A stretch of DNA of 64,000 nucleotides from Actinomadura meyerae (GTDB lineage: Bacteria > Actinomycetota > Actinomycetes > Streptosporangiales > Streptosporangiaceae). Shown in pieces: positions 26,996 to 34,622 of this stretch (position 1 is its first letter; every line of letters starts with the position of its first letter). A program made the position numbers and the translations under genes. The DNA is taken from contig NZ_FZOR01000013.1 in NCBI RefSeq assembly GCF_900188445.1, positions 62,001 to 126,000 on the forward strand. The letters run 5' to 3'. A model generated the notes under the pieces. The model did not search any database. It had not been told where the DNA came from and was given only the letters and a program-made list of their open reading frames with translations.

Positions 26996-28045
26996 ATGCG
27001 TGTCCCAGGCGCGATCGCCCACCCCCCGGCCACCTCGTGGCGGGGGGCGCTGAAGCGGACGGTCGGTGAGTTCAAGCGCGACAACCTCACCGCGTGGGCG
27101 GCGGCGCTGACCTACTACTCCATCCTGTCGATCTTCCCGGCACTGCTGGTGGTGGTGTCGCTGGTGGGGCTGGCGGGCCGGTCCACCACCGACGACCTGA
27201 TCGCCAACATCGGGGACCTGGCGCCGGGCGCGGTCCGGGACCTGCTGGTGAGCTCGGTGCGGCAGCTCCAGAACAGCGGCGGCGGCGCCGGGGTGATCGC
27301 GGCGGTGAGCCTGCTGGGCGCGGTGTGGTCGGCGTCGGGGTACGTCGGCGGGTTCATGCAGGCGTCCAACATCGTCTACGACGTCCCGGAGGGCCGCCCG
27401 ATCTGGAAGACCCTGCCGGTGCGGATCGGGGTGACGCTGGTGACGCTGGTGCTGCTGGCGGCGTCGTCGGTCGCGGTGGTGGTGACCGGGCCGCTGGCCC
27501 GCAAGGTCGGCGACGTGATCGGCGCCGGGTCGCAGGCGGTCACGGTGTGGGGCATCGTCAAGTGGCCGGTGCTGCTGGTGGTGGTGGCGTTCCTGTTCAT
27601 GCTGCTGTACTGGGCGTCGCCGAACGCCAAGCGCGGCTTCCGGGGGCTGCTGCCCGGCGGCGTCCTGGCGATCGTGGTGTGGCTGGCGGCGTCGGGGCTG
27701 TTCGCGGTGTACGTGGCGAACTTCTCCTCCTACAACAAGACCTACGGCAGCCTCGCGGCGATCATCGTGTTCCTGGTGTGGCTGTGGATCACGAATCTGG
27801 CGATCCTGCTGGGCCTGGAGCTGAACGCCGAGCTGGAGCGGGGCCGGGCGATCGCCGCGGGCGCTCCCCCGCGCAGCGAGCCGTACGTGCGGTTCCGCGA
27901 CACCCGCGCCTTCGACGAGCAGGAGCGCCGCGAGACCGGCGTGGCCGGCGGCGACGGCGCCGAGGAGGGCGCGGACGGGGGCGGCGGGACGGCGGCGCCC
28001 GGCCCCGGAGCGACCCGGGGCCGGCCGGGACGCGGCCGCTCCTAG
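26996..28045 (+). CDS. YihY/BrkB family inner membrane protein
   Basis: The protein has 349 residues. Six membrane helices span about 30-285, with the family start AAALTYYSILSIFPALLVVVSLVG and the late motif YGSLAAIIVFLVWLWITNLAILLGLELNAELERGR. A hydrophilic tail of about 60 residues follows. GAGAGGA precedes the ATG. It lies 64 nt after the DUF3618 gene and is probably the third gene of the envelope operon. The function of the family is unproven; the old name ribonuclease BN is wrong. Confidence 0.9.
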   Translation: MRVPGAIAHPPATSWRGALKRTVGEFKRDNLTAWAAALTYYSILSIFPALLVVVSLVGLAGRSTTDDLIANIGDLAPGAVRDLLVSSVRQLQNSGGGAGVIAAVSLLGAVWSASGYVGGFMQASNIVYDVPEGRPIWKTLPVRIGVTLVTLVLLAASSVAVVVTGPLARKVGDVIGAGSQAVTVWGIVKWPVLLVVVAFLFMLLYWASPNAKRGFRGLLPGGVLAIVVWLAASGLFAVYVANFSSYNKTYGSLAAIIVFLVWLWITNLAILLGLELNAELERGRAIAAGAPPRSEPYVRFRDTRAFDEQERRETGVAGGDGAEEGADGGGGTAAPGPGATRGRPGRGRS

Positions 28046-28111
28046 CGGCGCGGACGGGGCCCCGGCTGCGGGGGGTTACCGGGGAATTACGGTCGCCGGA
28101 GGGCGAACACG

Positions 28112-28696
28112 GTGAATAGGATCATGCCCATGCTCCGTCCCGCGTACCCGATCGAGACCGAGCGGCTCACCCTGCGGCCGTTCCACGAGGGCGACCTGGA
28201 GGGCCTGTACGCCTACCAGTCCCTGCCGGAGGTGGCGCGGTTCCTGTACTGGGAGCCGCGGACCTTGGAGGAGTCGCGGTCGTTCCTGAAGCAGAAGATG
28301 GGCGCCTCGACCGTGGAGAAGGAGGGCGACTGGCTGGTCCTGGCGGTGGTGTGGCGCGAGACGGGCGACCTGATCGGCGAGGTCAACCTGCAGTGGCGCA
28401 GCCGTGAGCACCGGCAGGGCGAGATCGGCTACATCTTCAACCCGGCCTTCCACGGGCGGGGGTTCGCCACCGAGGCCGCCGAGGTCGTGCTGCGGCTGGG
28501 GTTCGAGGGCCTGGACCTGCACCGGGTGTGCGGGCGGCTGGACGGCCGCAACGCGGCGTCCGCGCGGGTGCTGGAGCGGCTGGGGATGCGCCGCGAGGCG
28601 CACCTGGTGCAGAACGAGATGGTCAAGGGCGAGTGGAGCGACGAGGTCGTGTACGCGATGCTGCGGCACGAGTGGGACGCCCGCGCCGGCCGCTGA
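28112..28696 (+). CDS. GNAT family N-acetyltransferase (RimJ/RimL type)
   Basis: The protein has 194 residues. It starts PIETERLTLRPF, typical of the RimJ/RimL-like branch, and has acetyl-CoA loop residues within FNPAFHGRGFATEAAEVVLRLGF and the C-terminal ASARVLERLGMRREA. The GTG at 28112 is preferred because GGAGGG lies 8 nt upstream; ATG codons at 28124 and 28130 are alternatives. It is convergent with the AlkZ-like gene. Substrate unknown. Confidence 0.88.
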   Translation: MNRIMPMLRPAYPIETERLTLRPFHEGDLEGLYAYQSLPEVARFLYWEPRTLEESRSFLKQKMGASTVEKEGDWLVLAVVWRETGDLIGEVNLQWRSREHRQGEIGYIFNPAFHGRGFATEAAEVVLRLGFEGLDLHRVCGRLDGRNAASARVLERLGMRREAHLVQNEMVKGEWSDEVVYAMLRHEWDARAGR

Positions 28697-28707
28697 CGCG
28701 AGTGGAC

Positions 28708-28740
28708 GGTGAGGCGGCGGGGGCGGTGAGGCGGCGGGGG
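28708..28740. repeat. 16-bp G-rich direct repeat
   Basis: GGTGAGGCGGCGGGGG occurs at 28708-28723 and 28725-28740. It fills most of the 60-bp gap between the convergent GNAT and AlkZ-like genes. Confidence 0.7.
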
Positions 28741-28756
28741 GCGGCTCCGCGAGCGG

Positions 28757-29953
28757 TCACCGGTCGGCCTGCTCGGCCGGCATTCGGGCCATGCCGTCGA
28801 GCTGCCCGAGCTGCTGCTGGAGGTGCACGCCGGTCACCGCGTCGTCGTGGCCGACGAGCGTGGCCCTGCCGCTGCGGAGGTCGTGGCCGGCGCCGGGCGC
28901 GGCGAACTCCAGCAGCCGGGCGCCTTCGGTCTCGACCTCGGCGCGCTCGGTGGCGGTCAGCGGCCGGAACGGGTCGATCTCCAGAGTCGCCGACGCTTTG
29001 CCCCGGTGGAGTTTCCAGGCGCCCGTCACCTGCCCGTCCACCAGGAAGGTGGCGCGCATCCCGTTGCGTGTCATGACTCGTTTGCGGGCCTCCTCCGAGA
29101 TCACGCGGGTGCGGACGGCGTGGGAGGCCAGCAGGTTGTCGTATTCGGGCAAAAAGCGAACCGGCGCGCGGGCGTCGGCGCCGGGGCGTGGCGCATTCGG
29201 CAGGTCGAACAGCTCCGTCCCGTGCTCGTCGCGGAAGACCGCCAGTTGCGGCCGGAGTCTCTCCAGGACGGGACGCAGCCGGGTTCGGCCGGCCCATGTC
29301 TGCACGTCGGTGACCGAGGCCGGGCCGAACGCGGCGAGGTAGCGCAGCACTATGTGTTCGGAGTCGGCGGCGGGGGCGGGCTCGGCCCCGGTCCAGCCGG
29401 CCGCCGTCGCGTACCGGGTGGTGCCGCCGACGCCCCAGACGGCGCGTGGCGGCACCTGGACTAGCGGCACGAGGTTGCGCACTACGGTGGCGAGCGCGCG
29501 GGGCTCGTGATCGGGCCACCGCTCGTGCAGCGCCGCCCTGAGCTCCTTGGGGGTGAGGTGCCGTGCGTCGAGCAGCGCCCGGCCCGACTTCGCCACGGCC
29601 ACACGGTCCAGACCGGTCAGGGCCGTTCTGAACGCGGTGTCCAGCTCACGGTCGAGCGCGGGCTGCGCCCATGGCCGCAACGAGCGGTAGTCCGCCGTGG
29701 TGACCAGGTGGACGGTGCTCCGCATCAGCGCGACCCGCACCAGGCGGCGCTCAGTCAGCGCGTCCGCCAGGTCGGCGGTACCGAACTTCCGCAACCTGCT
29801 CCAGAGCCCGAAGTAGGGCGCGTACGGCGCCTGCGCCTGCATGCCGACCAGCCAGGTGACCGCCTCCTCGGCGGTCGCGTCGGCCCGTTCCAGCAGCCAC
29901 TGACGGGCCAGCAGGGCTCTCCCCAACTCCCGTCGCCCCAGCACCTGTGCCAC
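28757..29953 (-). CDS. AlkZ-like DNA glycosylase (HTH_42 winged-helix family)
   Basis: The protein has 398 residues and covers the full HTH_42 fold. Near the N-terminus lies WLVGMQAQAPYAPY; its Gln-x-Gln (QAQ) matches the catalytic QxQ of AlkZ-type glycosylases rather than the QxD of YcaQ/AlkX. AlkZ proteins remove bulky or cross-linked alkylated bases, often as self-resistance. The GTG at 29953 has GAGAGGA 6 nt upstream. It is monocistronic; 58 nt separates it from the NmrA gene upstream. No alkylating natural-product genes are seen nearby. Confidence 0.83.
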   Translation of the reverse strand: MAQVLGRRELGRALLARQWLLERADATAEEAVTWLVGMQAQAPYAPYFGLWSRLRKFGTADLADALTERRLVRVALMRSTVHLVTTADYRSLRPWAQPALDRELDTAFRTALTGLDRVAVAKSGRALLDARHLTPKELRAALHERWPDHEPRALATVVRNLVPLVQVPPRAVWGVGGTTRYATAAGWTGAEPAPAADSEHIVLRYLAAFGPASVTDVQTWAGRTRLRPVLERLRPQLAVFRDEHGTELFDLPNAPRPGADARAPVRFLPEYDNLLASHAVRTRVISEEARKRVMTRNGMRATFLVDGQVTGAWKLHRGKASATLEIDPFRPLTATERAEVETEGARLLEFAAPGAGHDLRSGRATLVGHDDAVTGVHLQQQLGQLDGMARMPAEQADR

Positions 29954-30011
29954 CGTGCCGTCCTCTCCGTCCACACGGCCGGGGCGGCGGATGCCGCCCC
30001 GGCCTCGTTGA

Positions 30012-30854
30012 TCAGCCGCCGAAGTCGGCCCGGTGATCCGCGGCCCACCGGGCGTAGGTCCGTGCGGGGTGCCCGGTGATCTGCTCGATGACGTCGTTGA
30101 CCGGCGCGGGCTTGCCGACCGCCTGCGCCATGAGAGCGAACAGCGCGGCCAGGAACTCGGGGTCCATGAACTGGCTCATCTGCTCCAGCACAGGCTCCGG
30201 GTCGAGGTCCTCGACGGTGAGCGGGCGCCCCAGCGTCTCGCCGAGGATGCGGACCTGCTGTGTCTGGGTCAGCGACTCGGGGCCGGTCAGGTCGTAGGCC
30301 CGCCCCGCGTGCCCGCCGCCGATCAGGATCTGCGTGGCCACCTCGGCGACATCCCTTTCGTGCACGGCGCTGAAGGCCGCTTCGGCGTACGGCGCGCGAA
30401 TGACGTCACCGCCCTGGAGCTGCATCGCGAACGTCAACGAGTTGATGGCGGGGAAGAGCAGCCGCAGGAACGTCCACTCGGTTCCGGACGCCTCGACGGC
30501 CCGCTCGACGTCGCGGTGGTATTGGGCGATCACGTCGGGCTGCCGCTCGGCGCCCGGGACGACCGCCCCCGAGGACAGGAACACCAGCCGCCGCACCCCG
30601 GCTCGGCCCGCGGCCGCCAGCAGCGGAGCGACATCCATCCCGTACTGCAGAACCAGGAAGGCGGCCTCGACGCCGGCCAGCGCCGCCGGCAGCGTCTCGG
30701 GCTTGGTCAGATCACCCCGGACCACGTCGACTTCCTCCGGGAGCCCGGCCCGCTCCGGCGTACGGGTCAGCGCCCGCACCGGGGCACCCGCGGCGACCAA
30801 CTCCTCTACCGCCTGACGTCCGAAGTGAGCCGTGGCACCGATGACGAGATACAT
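30012..30854 (-). CDS. NmrA-like NAD(P)-binding protein
   Basis: This is a 280-residue atypical SDR. The dinucleotide site is at the very start (LVIGATAHFGRQAVEEL), then VVRGDLTKPETLPAALAGVEAAFLV and VRRLVFLSSGAVV. The catalytic Tyr-Lys is not conserved, as in NmrA/QOR2-like redox sensors. The ATG at 30854 starts the fold; an ATG 27 bp upstream repeats the same local sequence. It lies 65 nt downstream of the epoxide hydrolase on the same strand and may share its transcript. Confidence 0.85.
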   Translation of the reverse strand: MYLVIGATAHFGRQAVEELVAAGAPVRALTRTPERAGLPEEVDVVRGDLTKPETLPAALAGVEAAFLVLQYGMDVAPLLAAAGRAGVRRLVFLSSGAVVPGAERQPDVIAQYHRDVERAVEASGTEWTFLRLLFPAINSLTFAMQLQGGDVIRAPYAEAAFSAVHERDVAEVATQILIGGGHAGRAYDLTGPESLTQTQQVRILGETLGRPLTVEDLDPEPVLEQMSQFMDPEFLAALFALMAQAVGKPAPVNDVIEQITGHPARTYARWAADHRADFGG

Positions 30855-30888
30855 GGGGGGTTTCCCTTCGTGCGAATACATGGGGGGT
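30849..30888 (-). repeat. 13-bp direct repeat carrying two possible start codons
   Basis: ATACATGGGGGGT occurs at 30849-30861 and again at 30876-30888. Each copy contains a minus-strand ATG in the NmrA-like frame, so the duplication creates an alternative N-terminus nine codons longer. Confidence 0.75.
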
Positions 30889-30919
30889 CTGAGCGGGTCC
30901 GTCGGCAACCGGCGGCGGA

Positions 30920-32104
30920 TCAGCGAACCTTGTCGAAGAACTGCCGGATGTCGTCGACGAGCAGGTCGGGGGCGTCGTGCGCGGCGAAGTGGCTGCCCCG
31001 GTCATAGACGTTCCAGGACAGGATGTTCTTGTGGTCGCGGTCGGCGAACGGCCGGATGGACTGGAAGTCCCAGGCGAAGTTGGCCAGGCCGAGGGGCACG
31101 GTGGTCGGCTCGGGCACGGAGGTGCCCCGGCCGTTCGACTTCTGCTGTACGGGGGCCGCCGCCGCGTCCTCGTAGTAGAACCGGGCGGCTGAGGCGGCCG
31201 TGTTGGTCAGCCAGTAGATCATCACGTTCGTGAGTACGAAATCCTGGTCGAGCGAAGCGCCGAGCAGCTGCGCGTGCCAGCCCAGCAGGCCGGCCGGGGA
31301 GTCGGCCAGGGCGTGCGCCAGATTCTGCGGCTCGGTGGACTGGAGCTTGTCGTACGCGCCCCGGTTCTGGGTGAACCACTCGGCGAACGCGAGCTTGCCG
31401 CGCTCCTCCTCGGACAGACCGGCCAGCTCGGCGGGGTCACCCGACGGGAACGAGAAGACCTGCGTCACGTGCACGCCGCAGACGCGCTCGGGGTCGACCC
31501 GGCCCACCTCGGGCGAGATCAGCGACCCGCCGTCGTTGCCGGCCGCGCCGTACCGGCCGTATCCGAGCCGACGCATCAGCTCGGCCCAGGCCCGGGCCAC
31601 CCGGTACCGGTCCCAGCCACGCTCCCGGGTCGGCCCGGAGAAGCCGAAGCCCGGCACCGACGGAATGACCAGGTGGAACGCGTCCGCCGGGTCGCCGCCG
31701 TGGGCCCGCGGGTCGGTGAGCGGGCCGATCACGTCCAGCCACTCGACCACCGAGGTCGGCCAGCCGTGGGTCAGGATCAGCGGCGTCGCGTTCGGCTCCG
31801 GCGACCGCACGTGCAGGAAGTGAATGTTCTGGCCGTCGATCTCAGTGGTGAACTGCGGGTACGCGTTCAGCTTCGCCTCCCAGGCCCGCCAGTCGTAGCC
31901 GGTGCGCCACCGCTCGACCAGCTGCTTGACGTAGCCCACCGGGACGCCGTACTCCCAGCCGGGCGGCACCGGGCCGGCCGGCGCCGACTCGCCCGCGGGC
32001 AGTTCCTCCGCCCACCGGGTCCGCGCCAGCCGCTGCTGGAGATCGTCGAGGTCGGCCTGGGGGATGTCGATCCAGAACGGGGCGATCGTGCTGTCGTTCG
32101 TCAT
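30920..32104 (-). CDS. Epoxide hydrolase (EHN plus alpha/beta hydrolase)
   Basis: The protein has 394 residues. The N-terminal EHN domain (about 8-110, [23 protein letters not shown]) is followed by an alpha/beta hydrolase with the oxyanion motif HGWPTS and nucleophile Asp in AAGNDGGS, and the late His in [12 protein letters not shown]. Family members open epoxides to diols through an ester intermediate. The ATG at 32104 begins the conserved part; an ATG at 32125 is possible. It is divergent from a WYL regulator 63 bp away, which probably controls it. Confidence 0.9.
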   Translation of the reverse strand: MTNDSTIAPFWIDIPQADLDDLQQRLARTRWAEELPAGESAPAGPVPPGWEYGVPVGYVKQLVERWRTGYDWRAWEAKLNAYPQFTTEIDGQNIHFLHVRSPEPNATPLILTHGWPTSVVEWLDVIGPLTDPRAHGGDPADAFHLVIPSVPGFGFSGPTRERGWDRYRVARAWAELMRRLGYGRYGAAGNDGGSLISPEVGRVDPERVCGVHVTQVFSFPSGDPAELAGLSEEERGKLAFAEWFTQNRGAYDKLQSTEPQNLAHALADSPAGLLGWHAQLLGASLDQDFVLTNVMIYWLTNTAASAARFYYEDAAAAPVQQKSNGRGTSVPEPTTVPLGLANFAWDFQSIRPFADRDHKNILSWNVYDRGSHFAAHDAPDLLVDDIRQFFDKVR

Positions 32105-32167
32105 GGTCGTCAGCGTAAGATCCATTTAGGCAAGATCCGTTCCTAATGCTCTGGCAGACTCCGAGGA

Positions 32168-33142
32168 ATGTTGGAAACCTCGGCGCGGCTGCTGCGCCTG
32201 CTGTCGCTGCTCCAGACGCCCCGCGAGTGGACCGGCGCCGAACTGGCCGAACGGCTGTCGGTCAGCACCCGCACCGTCCGCAACGACGTGGAACGCCTGC
32301 GAAACCTCGGCTATCCGGTGCACGGCAACCGAGGCGCGGTGGGCGGCTACCGGCTCGGTGCCGGGGCCGCGCTGCCGCCGCTGCTGCTCGACGATGAAGA
32401 GGCGGTCGCGGTGGCGATCGGACTGCGCACCGCCGCCGGGGGCACGATCACCGGAGTCGAGGAGACCTCGCTGCGCGCGCTGGCCAAACTGGAGCAGGTG
32501 CTACCGACCCGGCTCCGGCGCCGTGTGAACGCCCTCCAGCGGTACGCCGTCGCGGTACCGCGGGACGACCCGGGCCCACGGGTGGACGCGGACACGCTGA
32601 GCGCCCTCGCCGCCGCCTGCCGGGATCACGAGCGCCTGCGATTCGACTACCGAAGCCACGACGGCTCCGAGAGCCGGCGCGAGGTGGAACCATACCGGCT
32701 GGTCAACTGGGGACGTCGGTGGTACCTCGTCGGGTTCGACGTCGAGCGGGCCGGCTGGCGGACGTTCCGGGTGGACCAGCTCCACCCACGCACCCCGACG
32801 GGTCCCCGGTTCACCCCCCGCGATCTCCCCGAGGAGGCCATCGACCAGGTACGCCGGGGCGTGTCGTCGGCTGCCTGGCGATACCGGGCCCAGGTCGTCG
32901 TGCACGTACCAGCCGAACAGCTCGCCGAACGAATCAACGCCGCCATCGGCACGATCACGCCGGTCGACGACACCCGCTGCCTGCTGGACACCGGCGCGGA
33001 CAGCATCGAGGCGCTCGCCGTTCACCTCGGCCTGCTCGGCCTCGACTTCACCGTGACCCAACCCGCGGAACTCGTCGAACTCGTGCGTGCACTCGCCGAC
33101 CGCTACCACCGCGCCACCGAGCCACGGCCGCAGGACACCTGA
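32168..33142 (+). CDS. YafY-type transcriptional regulator (HTH_11 plus WYL)
   Basis: The protein has 324 residues. The N-terminal winged helix (SARLLRLLSLLQTPREWTGAELAERLSVSTRTVRNDVERLRNLGYPV) is followed by a WYL domain at about 135-225, with the core RWYLVGFDVERAGWRTFRVDQL, and a C-terminal WCX extension. WYL domains bind nucleic acids or small ligands. It is divergent from the epoxide hydrolase, the likely target. Confidence 0.9.
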   Translation: MLETSARLLRLLSLLQTPREWTGAELAERLSVSTRTVRNDVERLRNLGYPVHGNRGAVGGYRLGAGAALPPLLLDDEEAVAVAIGLRTAAGGTITGVEETSLRALAKLEQVLPTRLRRRVNALQRYAVAVPRDDPGPRVDADTLSALAAACRDHERLRFDYRSHDGSESRREVEPYRLVNWGRRWYLVGFDVERAGWRTFRVDQLHPRTPTGPRFTPRDLPEEAIDQVRRGVSSAAWRYRAQVVVHVPAEQLAERINAAIGTITPVDDTRCLLDTGADSIEALAVHLGLLGLDFTVTQPAELVELVRALADRYHRATEPRPQDT

Positions 33143-33443
33143 GCCACGCGGACGAGGCCGCCCCGCCGCGGCTCCCGCCTCCATTGCCTCCATGCGGTTG
33201 CGCATCCGCTCATCGGCTACTTGGAGTGCGTTGCCAGCGGTGTGGAGCGGCGATGAACCTGGCGGGGCCGGGCGCCGCGGCGCTGGCCGCGCTGCCGGCC
33301 GAAGCGGCGGGATGACTCACTTGTGCACAGCGCCGCGCGGATTCTTTGTCACACCGACATGTAGATCATTTCGGCGGGGGCGAGGACACTCTCCCGCAGT
33401 CGCGCGGCCGTCGGGGGTCGGGCCTGATCCGCGAGGTGAGCAG
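33143..33443. other. Intergenic region without a recognisable gene
   Basis: These 301 bases between the WYL regulator and the esterase contain only a 20-codon ORF (33253-33315) without a ribosome-binding site, no strong stem-loop and no repeat. The esterase promoter must lie in its right half, but I see no clear -35/-10 pair. Confidence 0.5.
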
Positions 33444-34499
33444 ATGACACCTTCCGTCCGCCGTCGGCCCCACCGGATCCACTGGCGGCGCTCCCTGGCG
33501 TCCGGCGCCATCGGCGCCGTCCTCGTCGCCGGGATCGGCGCGGCGGGCGCGGTCCCCGCGCAGGCCCGGATCCCGGCGCAGGCGCTCGCGGGACCGTCGG
33601 CCAAGGCCGACGACGGCGCGCGCATCACCGCGGAGAAGAAGATCGGCACCCGCGAGGTCGACATCACCATCGACTCCCCCGCGCTGGGCCAGTCGGTGAA
33701 GACCCGGATCCTGCTGCCCAAGAACTGGACGCGGGACTCGACGGCGACGTGGCCGATCCTGTACGCCTTCCACGGCGGGCAGGACGACTACACCTCCTGG
33801 ACCAGGAACACCGACATCGAGGCGTGGGCGGCCAAGTACAACGTCATCGTGGTGATGCCCGAGGGCGCGAACGGCTCCTACACCGACTGGTACAACTACG
33901 GCATGGGCGGGACGCCCCGGTGGGAGACCTTCCACACCGCCGAGGTGCGCCAGCTGATGGAGCGCAACTACCACGCGGGGGCGCTGCGCGCGGCGATCGG
34001 GAACTCCTCGGGCGGCGCGGGCGCGATGTCGTACGCGGCGCGGCACCCGGGGATGTTCAAGTACGCGGCGTCGCTGAGCGGGATCCTGTCGATGCGGTCG
34101 ATCGGGATGCCGGCGATGCTGATGTTCACCAACGCCGGCAACGGGCAGGACCCGTTCGCGATCTGGGGCATCCCGTGGCTGGACGACGCCAACTGGGCGG
34201 CGCACGACCCGTACTCGCTGGCGGGCAAGCTGCGCGGCACCCAGCTGTTCTTCTCGGCGGGCACGACCGGCCGCCCGGGTCCCGGGGACCCGGACGTGGC
34301 GCCGTGGGACATCGGCCTGCTGAGCGAGATCGCGGTGGGCGCCAACAACAAGGACTTCCGCAAGCGGCTGGACGAGCTGAAGATCCCCTACACCGCGCAC
34401 ATCTACGGCGACGGGCGGCACAACTGGCCGGCGTGGGTGCGCGAGTCGCGGTCGGTCTGGCCGGCGATGATGAAGGCGATCGGCGCGCGCCAGGCGTGA
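33444..34499 (+). CDS. Secreted esterase D/antigen-85-like alpha/beta hydrolase
   Basis: The protein has 351 residues. A long basic signal peptide has Arg pairs (HWRRSLASGAIGAVLVAG) and a likely AxA cleavage near residue 40 (VPAQARA region), possibly Tat-type. The esterase fold shows WPILYAFHGGQDDYTSW, nucleophile S188 in GNSSGG, and a C-terminal His in GDGRHNWPAW. GAGG precedes the ATG. Relatives include mycolyltransferases and feruloyl esterases; the substrate is not deducible, and mycolate transfer cannot be assumed. Confidence 0.85.
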   Translation: MTPSVRRRPHRIHWRRSLASGAIGAVLVAGIGAAGAVPAQARIPAQALAGPSAKADDGARITAEKKIGTREVDITIDSPALGQSVKTRILLPKNWTRDSTATWPILYAFHGGQDDYTSWTRNTDIEAWAAKYNVIVVMPEGANGSYTDWYNYGMGGTPRWETFHTAEVRQLMERNYHAGALRAAIGNSSGGAGAMSYAARHPGMFKYAASLSGILSMRSIGMPAMLMFTNAGNGQDPFAIWGIPWLDDANWAAHDPYSLAGKLRGTQLFFSAGTTGRPGPGDPDVAPWDIGLLSEIAVGANNKDFRKRLDELKIPYTAHIYGDGRHNWPAWVRESRSVWPAMMKAIGARQA

Positions 34500-34522
34500 C
34501 GCGCGCCTGAGCGAGGGTTTCC

Positions 34523-34567
34523 CGGGCCCGGTGCGTGGGCGGCGGTCGCCGTCCCGCACCGGGCCCG
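34523..34567. terminator. Bidirectional terminator between esterase and GH3 genes
   Basis: A perfect 13-bp stem (CGGGCCCGGTGCG 34523-34535 with 34555-34567) closes a 19-nt loop between convergent genes. Confidence 0.75.
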
Positions 34568-34622
34568 CCGGTTCTCCCGGCGGTTCGGCTCCCGGCCGGG
34601 TCCGTGCGGTGGGTGCGGGCCG

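Noticed and set aside
25952..28045. Prophage lysis cassette because of the holin-like gene
   Set aside because: The holin-X family is chromosomal in actinobacteria; neighbours are DUF3618 and YihY, and no endolysin, capsid or terminase gene is present.
33253..33315. 20-codon ORF in the gap before the esterase
   Set aside because: No ribosome-binding site, no recognisable motif and low-complexity Ala-rich translation.
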